A stretch of 64,000 nucleotides of DNA from Blastobasis lacticolella (lineage: Eukaryota; Arthropoda; Insecta; Lepidoptera; Blastobasidae), in NCBI GenBank assembly GCA_905147135.1, contig LR990059.1:17135001-17199000 (forward strand). The letters run 5' to 3'. Below the pieces are notes generated by a model. The model worked only from the letters and a program-made list of their open reading frames with translations. It ran no database searches and was not told where the DNA came from. Of this stretch, positions 36,764 to 47,417 are shown piece after piece. The first letter of the stretch is position 1; each line of letters begins with the position of its first letter. The translations under genes were made by a program, and so were the position numbers.

Positions 36764-37170
36764 TGTGTATATGTCGCAGCCAAATGGTTAAATTAGCCGG
36801 TTAATTAAACGGCTAGCTATTTAAGCAGTTATTTAATTGAAAATTGGCCAAATTCATGAACTTTGAAAGTAAAGTCAAATTAACGATATTGCCTCGAGTT
36901 TACGGAGCTCTTCCATTCATTGTCATAATGCTAACCTAAACTAACCGAAAAGAAACCTAATGCAAACTATTATTATACTTTGAAGTTATTGTGGGTAAGT
37001 TAGCATTGAAACAATGTGTGGAAGAGCTGCGTAAACTCGAGGCAATATCGATCTTTCAACGTCACTTTAAAATCTTATGAAACTGGCAAATTTTCAACTA
37101 AATAATTGCTCAAAAAGCTAGTCGTTTAGTTAACCGGCTAATTTAACCATCCGGCTGCGACATATACACA
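36764..37170. mobile_element. 407-bp foldback element
   Basis: The arms are about 190 bp each. The left arm starts TGTGTATATGTCGCAGCC, then ggttaaattagccggttaat. The right arm, reverse complemented, gives TGTGTATATGTCGCAGCC then ggttaaattagccggttaac. The inner parts also pair: tgcctcgagtttacggagct against tgcctcgagtttacgcagct. Only about 25-40 bp separates the arms. No coding capacity. Confidence 0.75.
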
Positions 37171-37199
37171 AGGTAGATTAAGTTTAAAATGTATACTTT

Positions 37200-38958
37200 T
37201 ATATATTTATTTATTTTTATTTATTTAGGACAACCAACAAGACTTACACTAACAAAGTTATAGCATTAAGATGCTAAAGCTGCTAAGATCTTATAGCTAA
37301 AATATTTTCTCTTTCTAAGTGTAGCCTTAATTATAGGTTACCACGACAAGGAATATAGACAACTTCGTTTAACATATTACTTAACGTACATTATTGTTTA
37401 AGTTACTTAAAGTATTTTAAATATATTTTTTGGAAAGACGATGTTAAGTAGGTATTATAAAATATTAAATGTTTAAATATGTAGGAAATATCAGCAAAGT
37501 GGACGGCGGTTTATTAAATTTTGCGATATATACCTAAGACCTTGAAAACACCTATCGGAGACCTGTTAGGGTTCAGCGACAGATAGAGAGGTAGAGCTCG
37601 TCTAGTCTAAGATGACGCGCCCCACTACTTAGTTAGTTGATTTCGATGTGTGAGTGCAAATATTAATAACGACACTTCATCTGTGTGGGAGCCAATGAAC
37701 GGCGCGTGCTCCGACGTTTGAATCTTACCGGCAACTGAATGACCAATTACAACGGCATTTGTATATGTATTGCGTCCATATTTTAAACTTGCTTTTGTGC
37801 GTTAATGCGATAGTGGGGCGCGTCATTTTAAATTAGACGAGCTCTAATAATTTTCTTTTTGATTGTTCCAGCAAAATCGTAAAATAGATCTATGTCCATA
37901 AGTTTGCTCTTTTTATTAAACTGAAATTGTAACCGATTCAAAGTTGAAAATTTACCTAGGTTACTCCTAAAGCCAGCGATGCAGAATGGAACAACCCGAC
38001 TTTGACGCACTGATCTAGAGGGAGCATTAAAGTTCAACTTTTCAAGAATTGTAGGACAATCAATAGCACCCTGGACAACTTTTGCGAGAAACATAAGATC
38101 TAGAACAAATCTTCTGTCTCTAAGGTCAAGTACTCTAAAATGAGAAAGTCGATCATGATATGATGGTAATAGCTTAGCTTTATAGTGTTGATAACTGAGA
38201 TGTCACAAGAATCGTCTTTGTACTCCTTCAAGGCGCTTCACATGCACTTCGTAGAAAGGAGACCAAATTTGACTGCAGTACTCAAGGCCCGAGCGGACAA
38301 GGGCAAGGGAACACAGCAATTTTTGTTTTAGGTTTGTGGAACTCCTTGCTGTTTCTTATAACAAAACATTTTAAACCCCCTCGTAACTACTTTATCGATA
38401 TGCAGATGAAACCGAAGTTTTGTGTCCAAAACAACCCCTAGGTCACGAATAGAGTCAACTGTCTCCAGCGGCTGATCCTTTATTGTGTATTTAATGCTAT
38501 TGGAAGAAATACTCTTAGTGAATCTCATGTGTTTACATTTGGATATATTCAATGACATGCTATTTCTCTCACACCAATCAGATAGGTAGTTAAGGTCTTC
38601 TTGGAGCAAAGCAGCGTCATCAGGAGAATTTATGGCTTTAGCCAATTTCAAATCATCCGCATAAAGAAAATAAGCAGAGTGCTTAAATTCCTTAACAACA
38701 TCGTTTAAAGAAAATAGGTCCAATATGAGATCCCTGGGGAACACCTGATGAGGCAAAGAATGGAGTGTTAGAGCGGAAGCCACTGACAACAACACTCGAT
38801 GGGCGTTCCGAAAGATAAGAAGCACACCACGCAAGGAAGGCACCAGTGAAGCCACAACAGGAAAGTTTGTTTAGTAATAATCCGTGGTCAACTGTGTCGA
38901 AAGCTTTACTAAAGTCTGTGTAGACAGTGTCAACTGCTATTCGAGAATCGACCGCTTT
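37200..38958 (-). pseudogene. Jockey-like non-LTR retrotransposon, 5'-truncated, broken
   Basis: On the minus strand the reverse transcriptase region is clear: DFSKAFDTVDHGLL at about 38910-38870, SSGVPQGSHIGP at about 38750, YADDLKLAKAI at about 38665-38630, then LVRSGLEYCSQIWSPF, VKRLEGVQRRFL and LDLMFLAKVVQGAIDCP towards the C-terminus. Together these match the palm and thumb of a jockey/CR1-type LINE. A frameshift lies just after the GVPQG motif (about 38725), another near 38335, and an in-frame stop near 38205. The 3' end is marked by an A-rich tail (plus strand tttatttatttttatttatt near 37205). The 5' half is missing. A MITE sits at 37594-37844, just before the end of the coding frame. 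Inactive. Confidence 0.85.
37594..37844. mobile_element. TA-flanked MITE, copy 2, inside the LINE
   Basis: It is 251 bp, with ends GAGCTCGTCTA...GACGCGCCCCACTA inverted and TA at both sides (37592-37593 and 37845-37846). The interior matches copy 1 at 3892-4132 except for a replaced segment near 37660-37710. It interrupts the LINE frame at its C-terminal end, so it arrived after the LINE. Confidence 0.8.
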
Positions 38959-38959
38959 A

Positions 38960-39075
38960 GACTAATATTAGTTTATTGTTTTTATTTTATTATGTACAGG
39001 TTTCATTATTGTTATTTTTATTAGTTTTTATTTTAAATCTGTGGGCCCTTGTCGCCTGAAATAAATAAATAAAAT
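38960..39075 (+). repeat. LINE 3'-terminal fragment
   Basis: tgtgggcccttgtcgcctga followed by AATAAATAAATAAAATAATA is a typical LINE 3' end and A-rich tail, on the plus strand. It abuts the truncated 5' end of the minus-strand LINE. Confidence 0.55.
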
Positions 39076-39359
39076 AATAAAAAACGGCAGAGTTAGTAGA
39101 CGAGTTCAGGAGTAGTTGAACTTGAGCATTCTTTTATTCTCAATCGTCATAAATCAATCTGTTGGACTTTAGCCTCCTCTGTATTTCGTAGACAATATTG
39201 CCGTAGTCTCCACGCTTATTAGGAGTTTCGGAGGTGGCAATGCACAACAGAAAACGATGATTCCCATTTTCCTATACCCACGGTACCTAAAATTTGTAGA
39301 AAGCTATGATAAAGGATATGACAAATCTGGCTGGGGTTTGGAGTGTTCAATGCTGACCC

Positions 39360-39405
39360 GATTTGGTTGCTACCATATTCTTTTGAATATGGCAGCAACC
39401 AAATC
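39360..39405. repeat. 21-bp hairpin
   Basis: GATTTGGTTGCTACCATATTC (39360-39380) and its reverse complement with one mismatch (39385-39405) are separated by TTTT. It could fold as a tight stem-loop in DNA or RNA. Confidence 0.65.
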
Positions 39406-40272
39406 AACACTAGTAGCAGTAGTAGTAATCGACAATACTAGATGTTGTTGGTGTTAGTTTCGTTGCCTATGAAACTAAGGTCCTTCTTCCTTTCGGGTTT
39501 TACCGGACGAACGAACAACGCGACCAGCAAAACAAATATTCGTCATAAATATTTGAACGCACGCTCATATCGTCGCACAAAACTGACCGGGCCACCGTTA
39601 AAAACACTCCACTTGTACCTAATTTACTGAAAAAATAATTATAATTTGATAAGCGGACGGGCTATCGGCAAATCGCTGAAACGATTTCCACGCGGTTGCT
39701 CATTAAAGTTCGCGTTTTTATGTTTCATTGTGAGCGTCGGTCGAGGGTCGGCTTACGGCGGTTTGCGGCGGCCACGGCAGCCAATGCCGTTTGTTTGCAT
39801 TGTAGTTTTTTATGCCATATGGTAGGCGAACTGGCTAGGGTCAGGAAAGTATCTCCACTGTCTATATATATTAGAAAAGATAATATATTATTTACTATAC
39901 TAAGCAATACCAGGGGCGTCCAGCCAATGCGCCCACGTTGCGTTTTTGAAATGCCATGAACGTTTATTAACGTTTTTACTTAGAGAGTGAGGCAGAAAAA
40001 TAATAATAAAAATATATTGCCTAAACACTACCCTATGAAAACATTTTTACGTAAAAATTCGCCAAGTCACGCGACTCTCCCGTAAAAATATATGAGATCA
40101 TAGGTGGTGTCAAGGGTGACAGTACTTTTTTAAATAACTATTTTGTAAAATGCACCGTTGTTTCTTTTAAACATACTGAGTAAATAATAATACGTGAACT
40201 TATGATCAATATAGTTTATGCATCTTGATTGCTAGAACTTAGTCTAGTTAGATCTCATTCATAAAGATATTT

Positions 40273-40455
40273 TTCGTGATTTGGCAATCACGAAATGTTC
40301 TATTTATGTATATTCTTGCATTTTATCTAATAATATTAACATTGTTAGTTTTTCGACATAATTTCGACTTTTTCAAATTCGATATACTTATTTTATTATC
40401 AAATTAGTAACCAAGGTACTAAAATAGAATCTCTTTACATTTCGTGATTACCAAG
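40273..40455. mobile_element. Foldback/MITE candidate
   Basis: The left end contains TTGGCAATCACGAAATGT and the right end, reverse complemented, TTGGTAATCACGAAATGT; tctattt follows on both. About 180 bp, AT-rich centre, no coding. Confidence 0.55.
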
Positions 40456-40460
40456 TCGTT

Positions 40461-40560
40461 CTCCAACCCGCTTGCCAAGTGTGGAGATTATGGTAATAAC
40501 CTTCCCTTTTGTGGGAGAGGCCTTAAGTCCTGCAGTTGACTGTTATGGGTTGTGGTGGTA
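40461..40560 (+). repeat. Repeat family C, 3' end
   Basis: ctccaacccgcttgccaagt, ataaccttcccttttgtggg, ggccttaagtcctgcagttg: the C 3' third, slightly diverged. Confidence 0.65.
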
Positions 40561-41314
40561 AGTCCTTCTTCAGTCCCTCATAAAAATACAATGTGCTTGA
40601 AAATGCTTCGAGTTCCTTCGAGAAAAGGGTGTACGGCCGTGCTTGTTGGTCGACTTGACGGTGGGCACTACCGTGGCCTCTGATAACTATACTGCATGAT
40701 CTAACTAAGCTATAAAACTACAGTGTTGACCCGCTCAGGTCGAGATTATCGCGCGGGTTATCCGGCGCGGGCGCACGAGATGCTGTATTCATAATTAAGA
40801 ATAACGTATTTAGTAGTGCGAGTAGTTGATTAGGCCTAATGAGCGATTAGTCACGTTGTCCCCCATTTTCGAATTAGGGTGACAACGAAACAAACAGGAA
40901 TTATCGCGAACTGAGATGCAGTATTTTAGAATGAATGGCTACGTGTACCTATTCGTAAGACCAAGAGCGAATTTGATACAATAGAATGGAGGATGAATTT
41001 GAAAAACGGACTCAAACAGTCGTTTTTCTATACTGCCATATGAAAACTTCGATTTAAAAGTGTGTTTTATCTGTTTTTTCCTATTGAAACGTTGCTGTTG
41101 GCTTCCGTACAATCAACGTTCGTGGCTGTATATGTGTTTGAAGTTTCACAAATGTTAATTTGGACGATTAGATTATAAGGCAAGGGTACCAAATAAATAC
41201 ATTATTTTCCTCCTTGACCACTGTGTTTTACTTACAAATACATCAAAGTGTTGTTTAAATAAAACCAGGATACTATAATACCATAATGGAACATGTTACC
41301 TGGGAGTGTGTACT

Positions 41315-41455
41315 GTGATAATTATATACTGGACGCCTTTAAGGGTACAGTGAATGAATAGGCTGTTCCTAGAGAGGCATGCTTCATCTTCGGCAGCACT
41401 GTCCCTTACCGCCAGATGAAATGGCGGTCAAATGCCTGGCTAGTCTAATAAACAA
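41315..41455 (+). repeat. LINE 3'-end fragment, family E
   Basis: actggacgcctttaagggta, aataggctgttcctagagag, atggcggtcaaatgcctggc, tagtctaataaac. It matches 20461-20605 block for block. Confidence 0.6.
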
Positions 41456-41827
41456 ACAATACTGTGCGTCAGCAATGCGTGTGCAACGGGACACTGACGG
41501 CTGCAAATATCTTGGACGACGGTGGCCACTTTCCATCAGGTGGACAGACCATCTGTGTGCCTCCCTAGGCAATAAAAAAATACGTAAATATGTTCGTTTA
41601 TTCCTACCTGTTCTGTTGAGTAGTTCTGTCGGCAGAACTACTGGGATTTTTTTACCATTAGTTCTGGGATTTATAAGACTATGCTTTACACCCTGCTTCA
41701 ATCTCAAATATTCCCAACTGTTCTGTTACGTAGTTCGGTCAATGGATAAGACCAGTGAACGTAAACAATTTACTTTCACAAATATGTAACAATGCAGTTT
41801 TTCTTATAACAAAGATATCAAAAAGGA

Positions 41828-42190
41828 TTAAAAAAATATTAACGTAGTTTCTCTAAAAACAAAGGTACCTATCCCAATGTCACCGTTAAGTAATTGCATT
41901 TGGTACACTCTGATCATCGCTTCGTTTTCGACCTGCTGATTTGTCCTTCGTTTGGCTGTTTTCTTGAAATTTGCCATTTGGATAGCTTTAACAGAAAAAA
42001 ACGATGCATCTTCTTCAATGTTTTTCAGGAATTGAAAAACAGTCGCTGGCCTGGTTTTGAACGTGCCGTTAATGGCACGATGCCAGCCCTCAACAACATT
42101 AACTGTGCGATGACGCCGACCAAAGGCAGTCCATGACTTGATGAGCCTAGGTTTCATCCAGAAACTCATATATTTCATATACTTATCTAA
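41828..42190 (-). pseudogene. MULE transposase, C-terminal fragment
   Basis: The frame reads KSWTAFGRRHRTVNVVEGWH, then RAINGTFKTRPATVFQFLKN and IEEDASFFSVK, ending near 41828. The pattern RT-N-VEGWHR-N followed by a FLK/EE segment is typical of the end of MULE/FLYWCH-associated transposases. The upstream part of the open frame (above about 42190) comes from a GC-rich palindromic repeat, not from transposase. Without the catalytic core it cannot act. Confidence 0.65.
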
Positions 42191-42204
42191 TCTTGAACGC
42201 ACAC

Positions 42205-42440
42205 TCATGCAGTGCGCTGCGCAGTGCACTGCACGATGTGGCAAAACTTGTTACACGCCGAGCAATTTGTATGCAAGTACATTGACAGATGGCGGAATGT
42301 CCCACTGTGCAGCGCGCCGCGCGGCGCACTGCATGATGGGGCAAAACCCGCAATCCAAGCCCGAAATGTCAGTTCTGTATGAGTTTTGTCTACGTTTTTC
42401 AATTTGGCCCCATCGTGCAGCGTGCGGTGCGATGTCAGTA
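42205..42440. repeat. GC-rich palindromic repeats, 100-bp spacing
   Basis: gcagtgcgctgcgcagtgca at 42209 and gtgcagcgcgccgcgcggcg at 42307 are each followed by CACTGCAYGATGKGGCAAAAC, at 42227 and 42327 (exactly 100 bp apart). An inverted partial copy (gccccatcgtgcagcgtgcg) lies at about 42406. A related block is at 44468-44520 (gccgcgcagtgcactgcact). Confidence 0.6.
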
Positions 42441-42734
42441 GATGTCAACATGAAACGTCACATCTGACTGTTTCTTTTTACCAACAGTTCGAATCTTTCC
42501 TCTTTATGTGACACAGTTCACACACATATATCTGTCTACTTTTTTTAGTACAGATACAATGCGTGTGAATGAAATAGGAAACGGACCTTGTCAAAGAAAG
42601 TTTGACCGCTGATGCGTAAGCCCCTCCCCTTTTTCTGATTCTTTAACATTAACGAAGTTGTTTCGCTTTCGTGATCCTGTCGTCATTCTCTTCTCAGTTC
42701 ATCCCGAATTATAAATAAGGCATGTTTGGTTCTA

Positions 42735-43045
42735 GAACACTAGTTTCTAAAAAGAAATGCTGGTACTCGTAGAAATCTACATTTTGATTGGCACCTGTCA
42801 AACTTAAAATTGTAATAACTCTGAAACTATTGGTGCTAGAATACTAGTTCCTAAAGAGAAATGATAGTACTCGTCGAGATCTACATTCCGGATGATAGCT
42901 GTCAAACTTAATACTATAATAACTCTGAAACTATCGCTCCTTGAACACTAGTTCCTGAAGAGAAATGATAGTCGAGATCTACATTCCGGATGACAGCTGT
43001 CAATCGTAAAACTGTAATAACTCTGAAACTATTTGCCTTAAAACG
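42735..43045. repeat. Tandem repeat, three 104-bp units
   Basis: The word tagtttctaa/tagttcctaa/tagttcctga begins at 42741, 42845 and 42949, a period of exactly 104. Each unit has agagaaatgatagt-like, cgagatctacattccggatg, agctgtcaa and taataactctgaaactat. The third unit lacks a few bases. It lies inside the MULE boundaries. Confidence 0.8.
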
Positions 43046-43929
43046 CTTGGTCCAGAACAGCAAATACTTACTTAATATATCGACGGGCACTATCATTTCT
43101 TTTTAGGATCTAGTTTTCTAAGAGCAATGGTTTCCGAGTAATTTAAGTTATATACACTCTCTTTATACTTACTACTGATGTTATACTTTGTAGTTATAAT
43201 TTTGAATGAGCCACCATGGTATACACTCAGTTTAAGTAAACATTCGTAAAGGAAAGAAATAACTACGTTTTAAAACATTTTGTTGTAATATTGTCCCAAA
43301 ATCATGTCTTCAACCAGTTGAGGACAAATTTAAGCAGTGCGGTTTATCCTACAACAGAATTAATCAATGTGAATAAAAATTCCTAACATGACCGAATCAA
43401 TCTTCTGAATTTAAAAATGTTGAAGTTTTTATGTACTTATATCCTCAAGATAATTTAATTGAATGTATTATCATAGAGCCTGTAACCATCGGACAATCAA
43501 TACGCTTTAAACGAAAATCGGCCAAGTAGTTTTTGAGCTAGAATAAACTTCCATACAAACATTCATATCAATATACATACACACAAACCCCTTTCTCCCG
43601 CAAGAGTACGACATTGACGATAGACTTACACTTACCAATTGATGGTAAACCTGGAAATGTATCCGGACCGTTTTCAGCAGGTTTTCAGGATGTCACCATT
43701 ATGTTATAATCAAATATTAACCCGAGCCAGATCAAGGTTACAAAAACGGCACACAAATTGTAATGTCAATGTAGCATTGACAATAATATAAATTAAATAA
43801 TCATCGTGGCGTCATTATGATGATGTTGACTTCAATATAATGTTTTATGAGCTTGGTGAAAAACATCCTGCACCATACGATTATAATCGATCAGATTACT
43901 CTAAACGGAACATGAGAGACAAGATGCGG

Positions 43930-44165
43930 ATAATGATAGTAAGGAAATTAAAAGGCAAATTACGTGGGGACAAAAATGTCTGACCATGCCAGCCCGCTAG
44001 GCACGGGCAGGAGAGTTCAACCCACGAAGCGATGGCTAGACGTCGATAAGAACGACAAGCGTGCCAACAAACTCACCACCAAGGATACCGAAGACCGAGC
44101 GAAGTGGACCAAGAGGATTAGGAAGGCGGACTCCTGGCAACCGAAATTTAACACCAAGACGATGA
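43930..44165 (+). mobile_element. LINE C-terminal fragment
   Basis: The plus frame reads GRRVQPTKRWLDVDKNDKRA, NKLTTKDTEDRAKWTKRIRK and ADSWQ, then a GATGATAATGATG tail. The KRWLD...EDRAKW...RKAD pattern is the C-terminal zinc-knuckle-adjacent tail of RTE-like LINEs. Relatives in the window: 47877-48144, 52040-52160. Confidence 0.65.
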
Positions 44166-44173
44166 TAATGATG

Positions 44174-44297
44174 ATCTTGGCGTCAAATCCTGTTTGTTCT
44201 CTCGCACGCGAGGACCCGGGGTCCGCTTTGACTATGATCCAAGATTTAGCAGATCAGGCAATTACAGTGGAACGACTGCCAACTGACCTCCATACAT
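44174..44297 (-). repeat. SINE family B (partial)
   Basis: atcttggcgtcaaatcctgt, gacccggggtccgctttgac, agatttagcagatcaggcaa, acgactgccaactgacctcc. It follows the LINE fragment's GAT tail directly. Confidence 0.7.
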
Positions 44298-44581
44298 AAG
44301 GTCGACATAAGGTCAATAATCATGCAAGTCGTTTAAAATAACGCGCGTAAAAGCGTCGAAAAAGCTCTCGTGCAAACGTTGCCTAACTCACAATCATTCG
44401 TAAATCTCTCGTGCGAACGTTGCCTTACTTAAAAACCAGAATAACACCACCGCTTTCTTTGTTGTCACCGTGACGTGGCACTGCGTGGTGCGCCGCGCAG
44501 TGCACTGCACTGCATGAGTGGAGCTAGTCGCTAAGACGCACCTGTAACTAAAATCCAGCACTTGGGATTTTACATATTCCC

Positions 44582-44917
44582 TTAGGGAGTCTTTGCTTCC
44601 TTAGTGCCAAAAATTATAATACGGACGCCTTCGCCCTCGTCATTGTAATCTGCCAACATAAATTTAGAAAACGGCATAGGTATTTCTACTGCATTTACTG
44701 TGTCATTTAGGTAGCTCATTTTCTGAACTTTATTTAATTTATTTCTCCTTCTGTAAATCGACGACTTAATTTGATTGAAGCTGGGTATTTCTTTAATAAG
44801 ATAGATCTCATAGATTCCCGTGTCTTTCAAAGCAGCCACTGTTTTCTTGTACACTGCCGGTACGGTTTCATTGCCTGTCATCATTTCATCAACACTTTTG
44901 TGGATTATAACGGACAT
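44582..44917 (-). pseudogene. MULE transposase, N-terminal fragment
   Basis: An open frame of 111 codons. It contains KEIPSFNQIKSSIYRRRNKL, then PMPFSKFMLADYNDEGEGVR and IIIFGT. This matches the shape of the region before the catalytic domain in MULE transposases (SY-R-RNK..., then FL..D..-RI-IF-T). The frame ends shortly after IIIFGTKEAKTP. It lies on the same strand as, and upstream of, the C-terminal piece. Confidence 0.6.
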
Positions 44918-45714
44918 GGCTTCTTTGTTTGTGTCAGGAATGCAGGTAGTGTCATGGTCGACATGTTTAACTATTTCCTTTTCATCCTAGAATACAAAAT
45001 AAAAATACAGGAAATATAAAACAAAACCTTGTGTGTGAACTTAGGTCCATACCACAATTTATTTAAAAAGTAATTACTTCGGAAGTGGTAACTGTGCCAC
45101 TGCATTTTGTTTTCTTATACATGGCACATCTCCATAACGTTTGTAAATTTTGATATTTAGGTAATATTCGAAACCATTTTCGAGCAACACGCGCCTTATC
45201 TTATTATGTTAAACTCCATTATTGAACAAACAACAACCCTTTGATATATAAGATTAATATTATTGCCCTCTTGAAACCCTTGAAACATGAATTTCATGAC
45301 GTTGTCATCAGGAAACAAATAAAGAATAGATACTTACCTCAAGTGGCCAGCACTTGATAATTCATAGCAAACTGCATGGAGACGTGAACAGAACTACTGG
45401 TAAAAAAAACCCAGTAGTTCTGCCAACAGAACTACTCAACAGAACTAGTGGGAATACGAAAACCAAAGCCAAGTTGTTTTCATACTACGTAATTATAACT
45501 GGCCACTCCGGAACCGTACACTGCGTGGCCAGACACGTCATGGCCGGTTTTGTAACTGGTCAATGATGCTCAATGATTAAGCACAAAATATGTCACCCTG
45601 ACATTACAGTCATTGACATTGACTGTTATTTTAATCCGACCTGTAAAGATTTCCGAATATTCTCTGTCATCGAGATAACAGAGTAGGTACTGCAATAATT
45701 ATTTTAGTAGAAAT

Positions 45715-46181
45715 ATTATGGTGCAATAATTGAATGGCCAAGCCTCGTAAGCTATTAAAGGCACCAGTAAGAAAAAGTTATTAGATATCTTAAAGAGCCA
45801 AGCTCCAAACTCTACAAACCATACCTTTTAGTCAAAAAGTATGACTCGGCCGTTTCATAGACCTATTGCATGACACATGAGCTGAATTCAGTGCTCGAAG
45901 TAAGGCTGATATCGTCGGCCCGACCAAGAAATCAGCAGATCATTGTCTCTGATAGAGCTACGTTTGAATCGATGAAACGGCCAAGTTGTACTTTCTGAGC
46001 AAAATGTAGGGTTTGTAGAATCAGAATCAGAAATCATTTATTGTAAAACTGTAGTAGGTACATAGGTAGATACAGGCTTTGTAGAGTTAGAAGCTTGGCT
46101 CTTCACGATATCTGATAACTGTTTCTCAGTGGCACCGTTAATAGCTTACGAGGCTTGGCCGTCCAATTATTTCCCCATAAT
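45715..46181. mobile_element. 467-bp foldback element
   Basis: The left arm reads GGCCAAGCCTCGTAAGCTAT, then gttattagatatcttaaaga, gccaagct, ctacaaacc and cggccgtttcat. The right arm, reverse complemented, reads GGCCAAGCCTCGTAAGCTAT, gttatcagatatcgtgaaga, gccaagct, ctacaaaccc and ggccgtttcat. The arms are about 180 bp. The right arm is split by a short insertion at about 46021-46076. Confidence 0.75.
46021..46076 (-). mobile_element. Very short LINE 3' end inside the foldback
   Basis: About 55 bp containing atcagaaatcatttattgta, the reverse complement of a common LINE end (aataaatgatttctgat). It is flanked by tttgtaga on both sides (about 46013-46020 and 46077-46084), consistent with an 8-bp target duplication. 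Confidence 0.55.
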
Positions 46182-46693
46182 TTTTCCTCAACTGTATTAA
46201 TTAATTTATTCATTCATTTTTATTTAATTTTTTTGTCGCATAACGTTACACCACAGTCACAAGTTCTGTTTCAGTACTGGAAATACGTAGTATCTACTTT
46301 TAACACCCTTAAGGGTTGAAATGGCTGGAAATCAGCGACTTGCTATAGGTATGGGCAAATACTTGCGCTGAGCCTTGACCCGTTCACGCTGCTGCAGCAT
46401 ACGTAAGTTGACCAGGGTCTACCAACAACTAGTCATTATTATTATTGCTTTTTAAATATGTATTTGTAAACTTTTATAGACCTGTCAGGGTGCCTGTAGC
46501 TTATACATTGTTATTATGAAGTTTCGTAACTTATATTCAATTCCCATTTATGTTGCGTAAACTTTTTATCTATCAATCTAAAACAATTTTAATAGCTTTT
46601 TTAACTGAGGGAAATTAATTTTATCAGTCGTTTCGGCCTGCGGGCCAAACCCAGGCCGGGCTGAAACACCTAAGTAACTATACTTATCCTTTG

Positions 46694-46912
46694 GCCGTGT
46701 TGTGTCCGGCAGAGTAGAACAGGACCAATGGGAAACGTAGAAGGCGACTAATGTTTTCGAGGCAAAAGTTCTGGAGTCTAGGAGGCTAGGACATCTGTCT
46801 GGACTGCGATCTCTAACTTGCCTGCCAAGAGTGGAGATTATGGCAATAACCTCCCCTCCTATAGAAAAGGCCCTAAGTCCTGCAGTGGACTATTATGGGC
46901 TGTTATGATGAT
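46694..46912 (+). repeat. Repeat family C copy
   Basis: ccgtgttgtgtccggcagag, aaggcgactaatgttttcga, tgccaagagtggagattatg and ctgcagtggactattatggg: complete but diverged, with a deletion in the middle. Confidence 0.65.
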
Positions 46913-47204
46913 GAACTATATTTAGTTAATATTCCAATTAGAATGCCTGCTGTGTGTGTCAATCTATATACTATTATAAAGAGGAAAGACTTAATTGTTT
47001 GTTGGTTAGTTACACAAACACTACTTAACCCATTTGAAAAATATTATTACCTACACATAGAAAGCTTAATTTTTCAGAAAATTGCAATAAATTATACGCG
47101 AACATAGATACCCCAGGCATCAGAACGACTGCACTAATTTAACAATTTTTTTGTTGTTGTTTGTAATTATCAGGGCAAGGTTCGTATGTACGAAAAAAGG
47201 GCAA

Positions 47205-47280
47205 GGGTAGTTCAGAGTAGGTGTAGGGTAGGGTAGGTGTAGGGTAGGGTAGGTGTAGGGTATGATAGGGTAGGGGTAGA
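47205..47280. repeat. TAGGG/TAGGTG minisatellite
   Basis: A 17-19 bp unit, gtagggtagggtaggt, is repeated about three times with variants. It is like the tract at 2885-3030. Confidence 0.6.
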
Positions 47281-47417
47281 AAGCTACGCGAACGAAGGCT
47301 ATGTACTTTCTTATATCAACTTAGACGTTGCTGATTGAAGAAAAACTTAATAGCTGATTGAAGTTAAAACGGAACTTAAGCGATTCCTAAGTTTAGTGAA
47401 AATGACCATTAGTGACT

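Larger units (their letters stand above)
41599..45456 (-). mobile_element. Decayed Mutator-like (MULE) DNA transposon
   Basis: Inverted ends of about 67 bp lie at 41599-41665 and 45389-45456: both contain TTCTGTTGAGTAGTTCTGT, then GGCAGAACTACTGGG, then a T run and TAGTTCTG. Between them the minus strand carries an N-terminal-like piece (44582-44917) and a C-terminal-like piece (41828-42190) of one transposase, in the same order and strand. The catalytic middle is missing; its place holds repeats, a LINE fragment and a SINE. A partial second copy of the end lies at about 41706. No clear target duplication was found. Confidence 0.65.

Noticed and set aside
43964..44299. Host protein of 111 residues
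   Set aside because: The first part matches LINE C-terminal sequence and the rest is SINE B read in an arbitrary frame.
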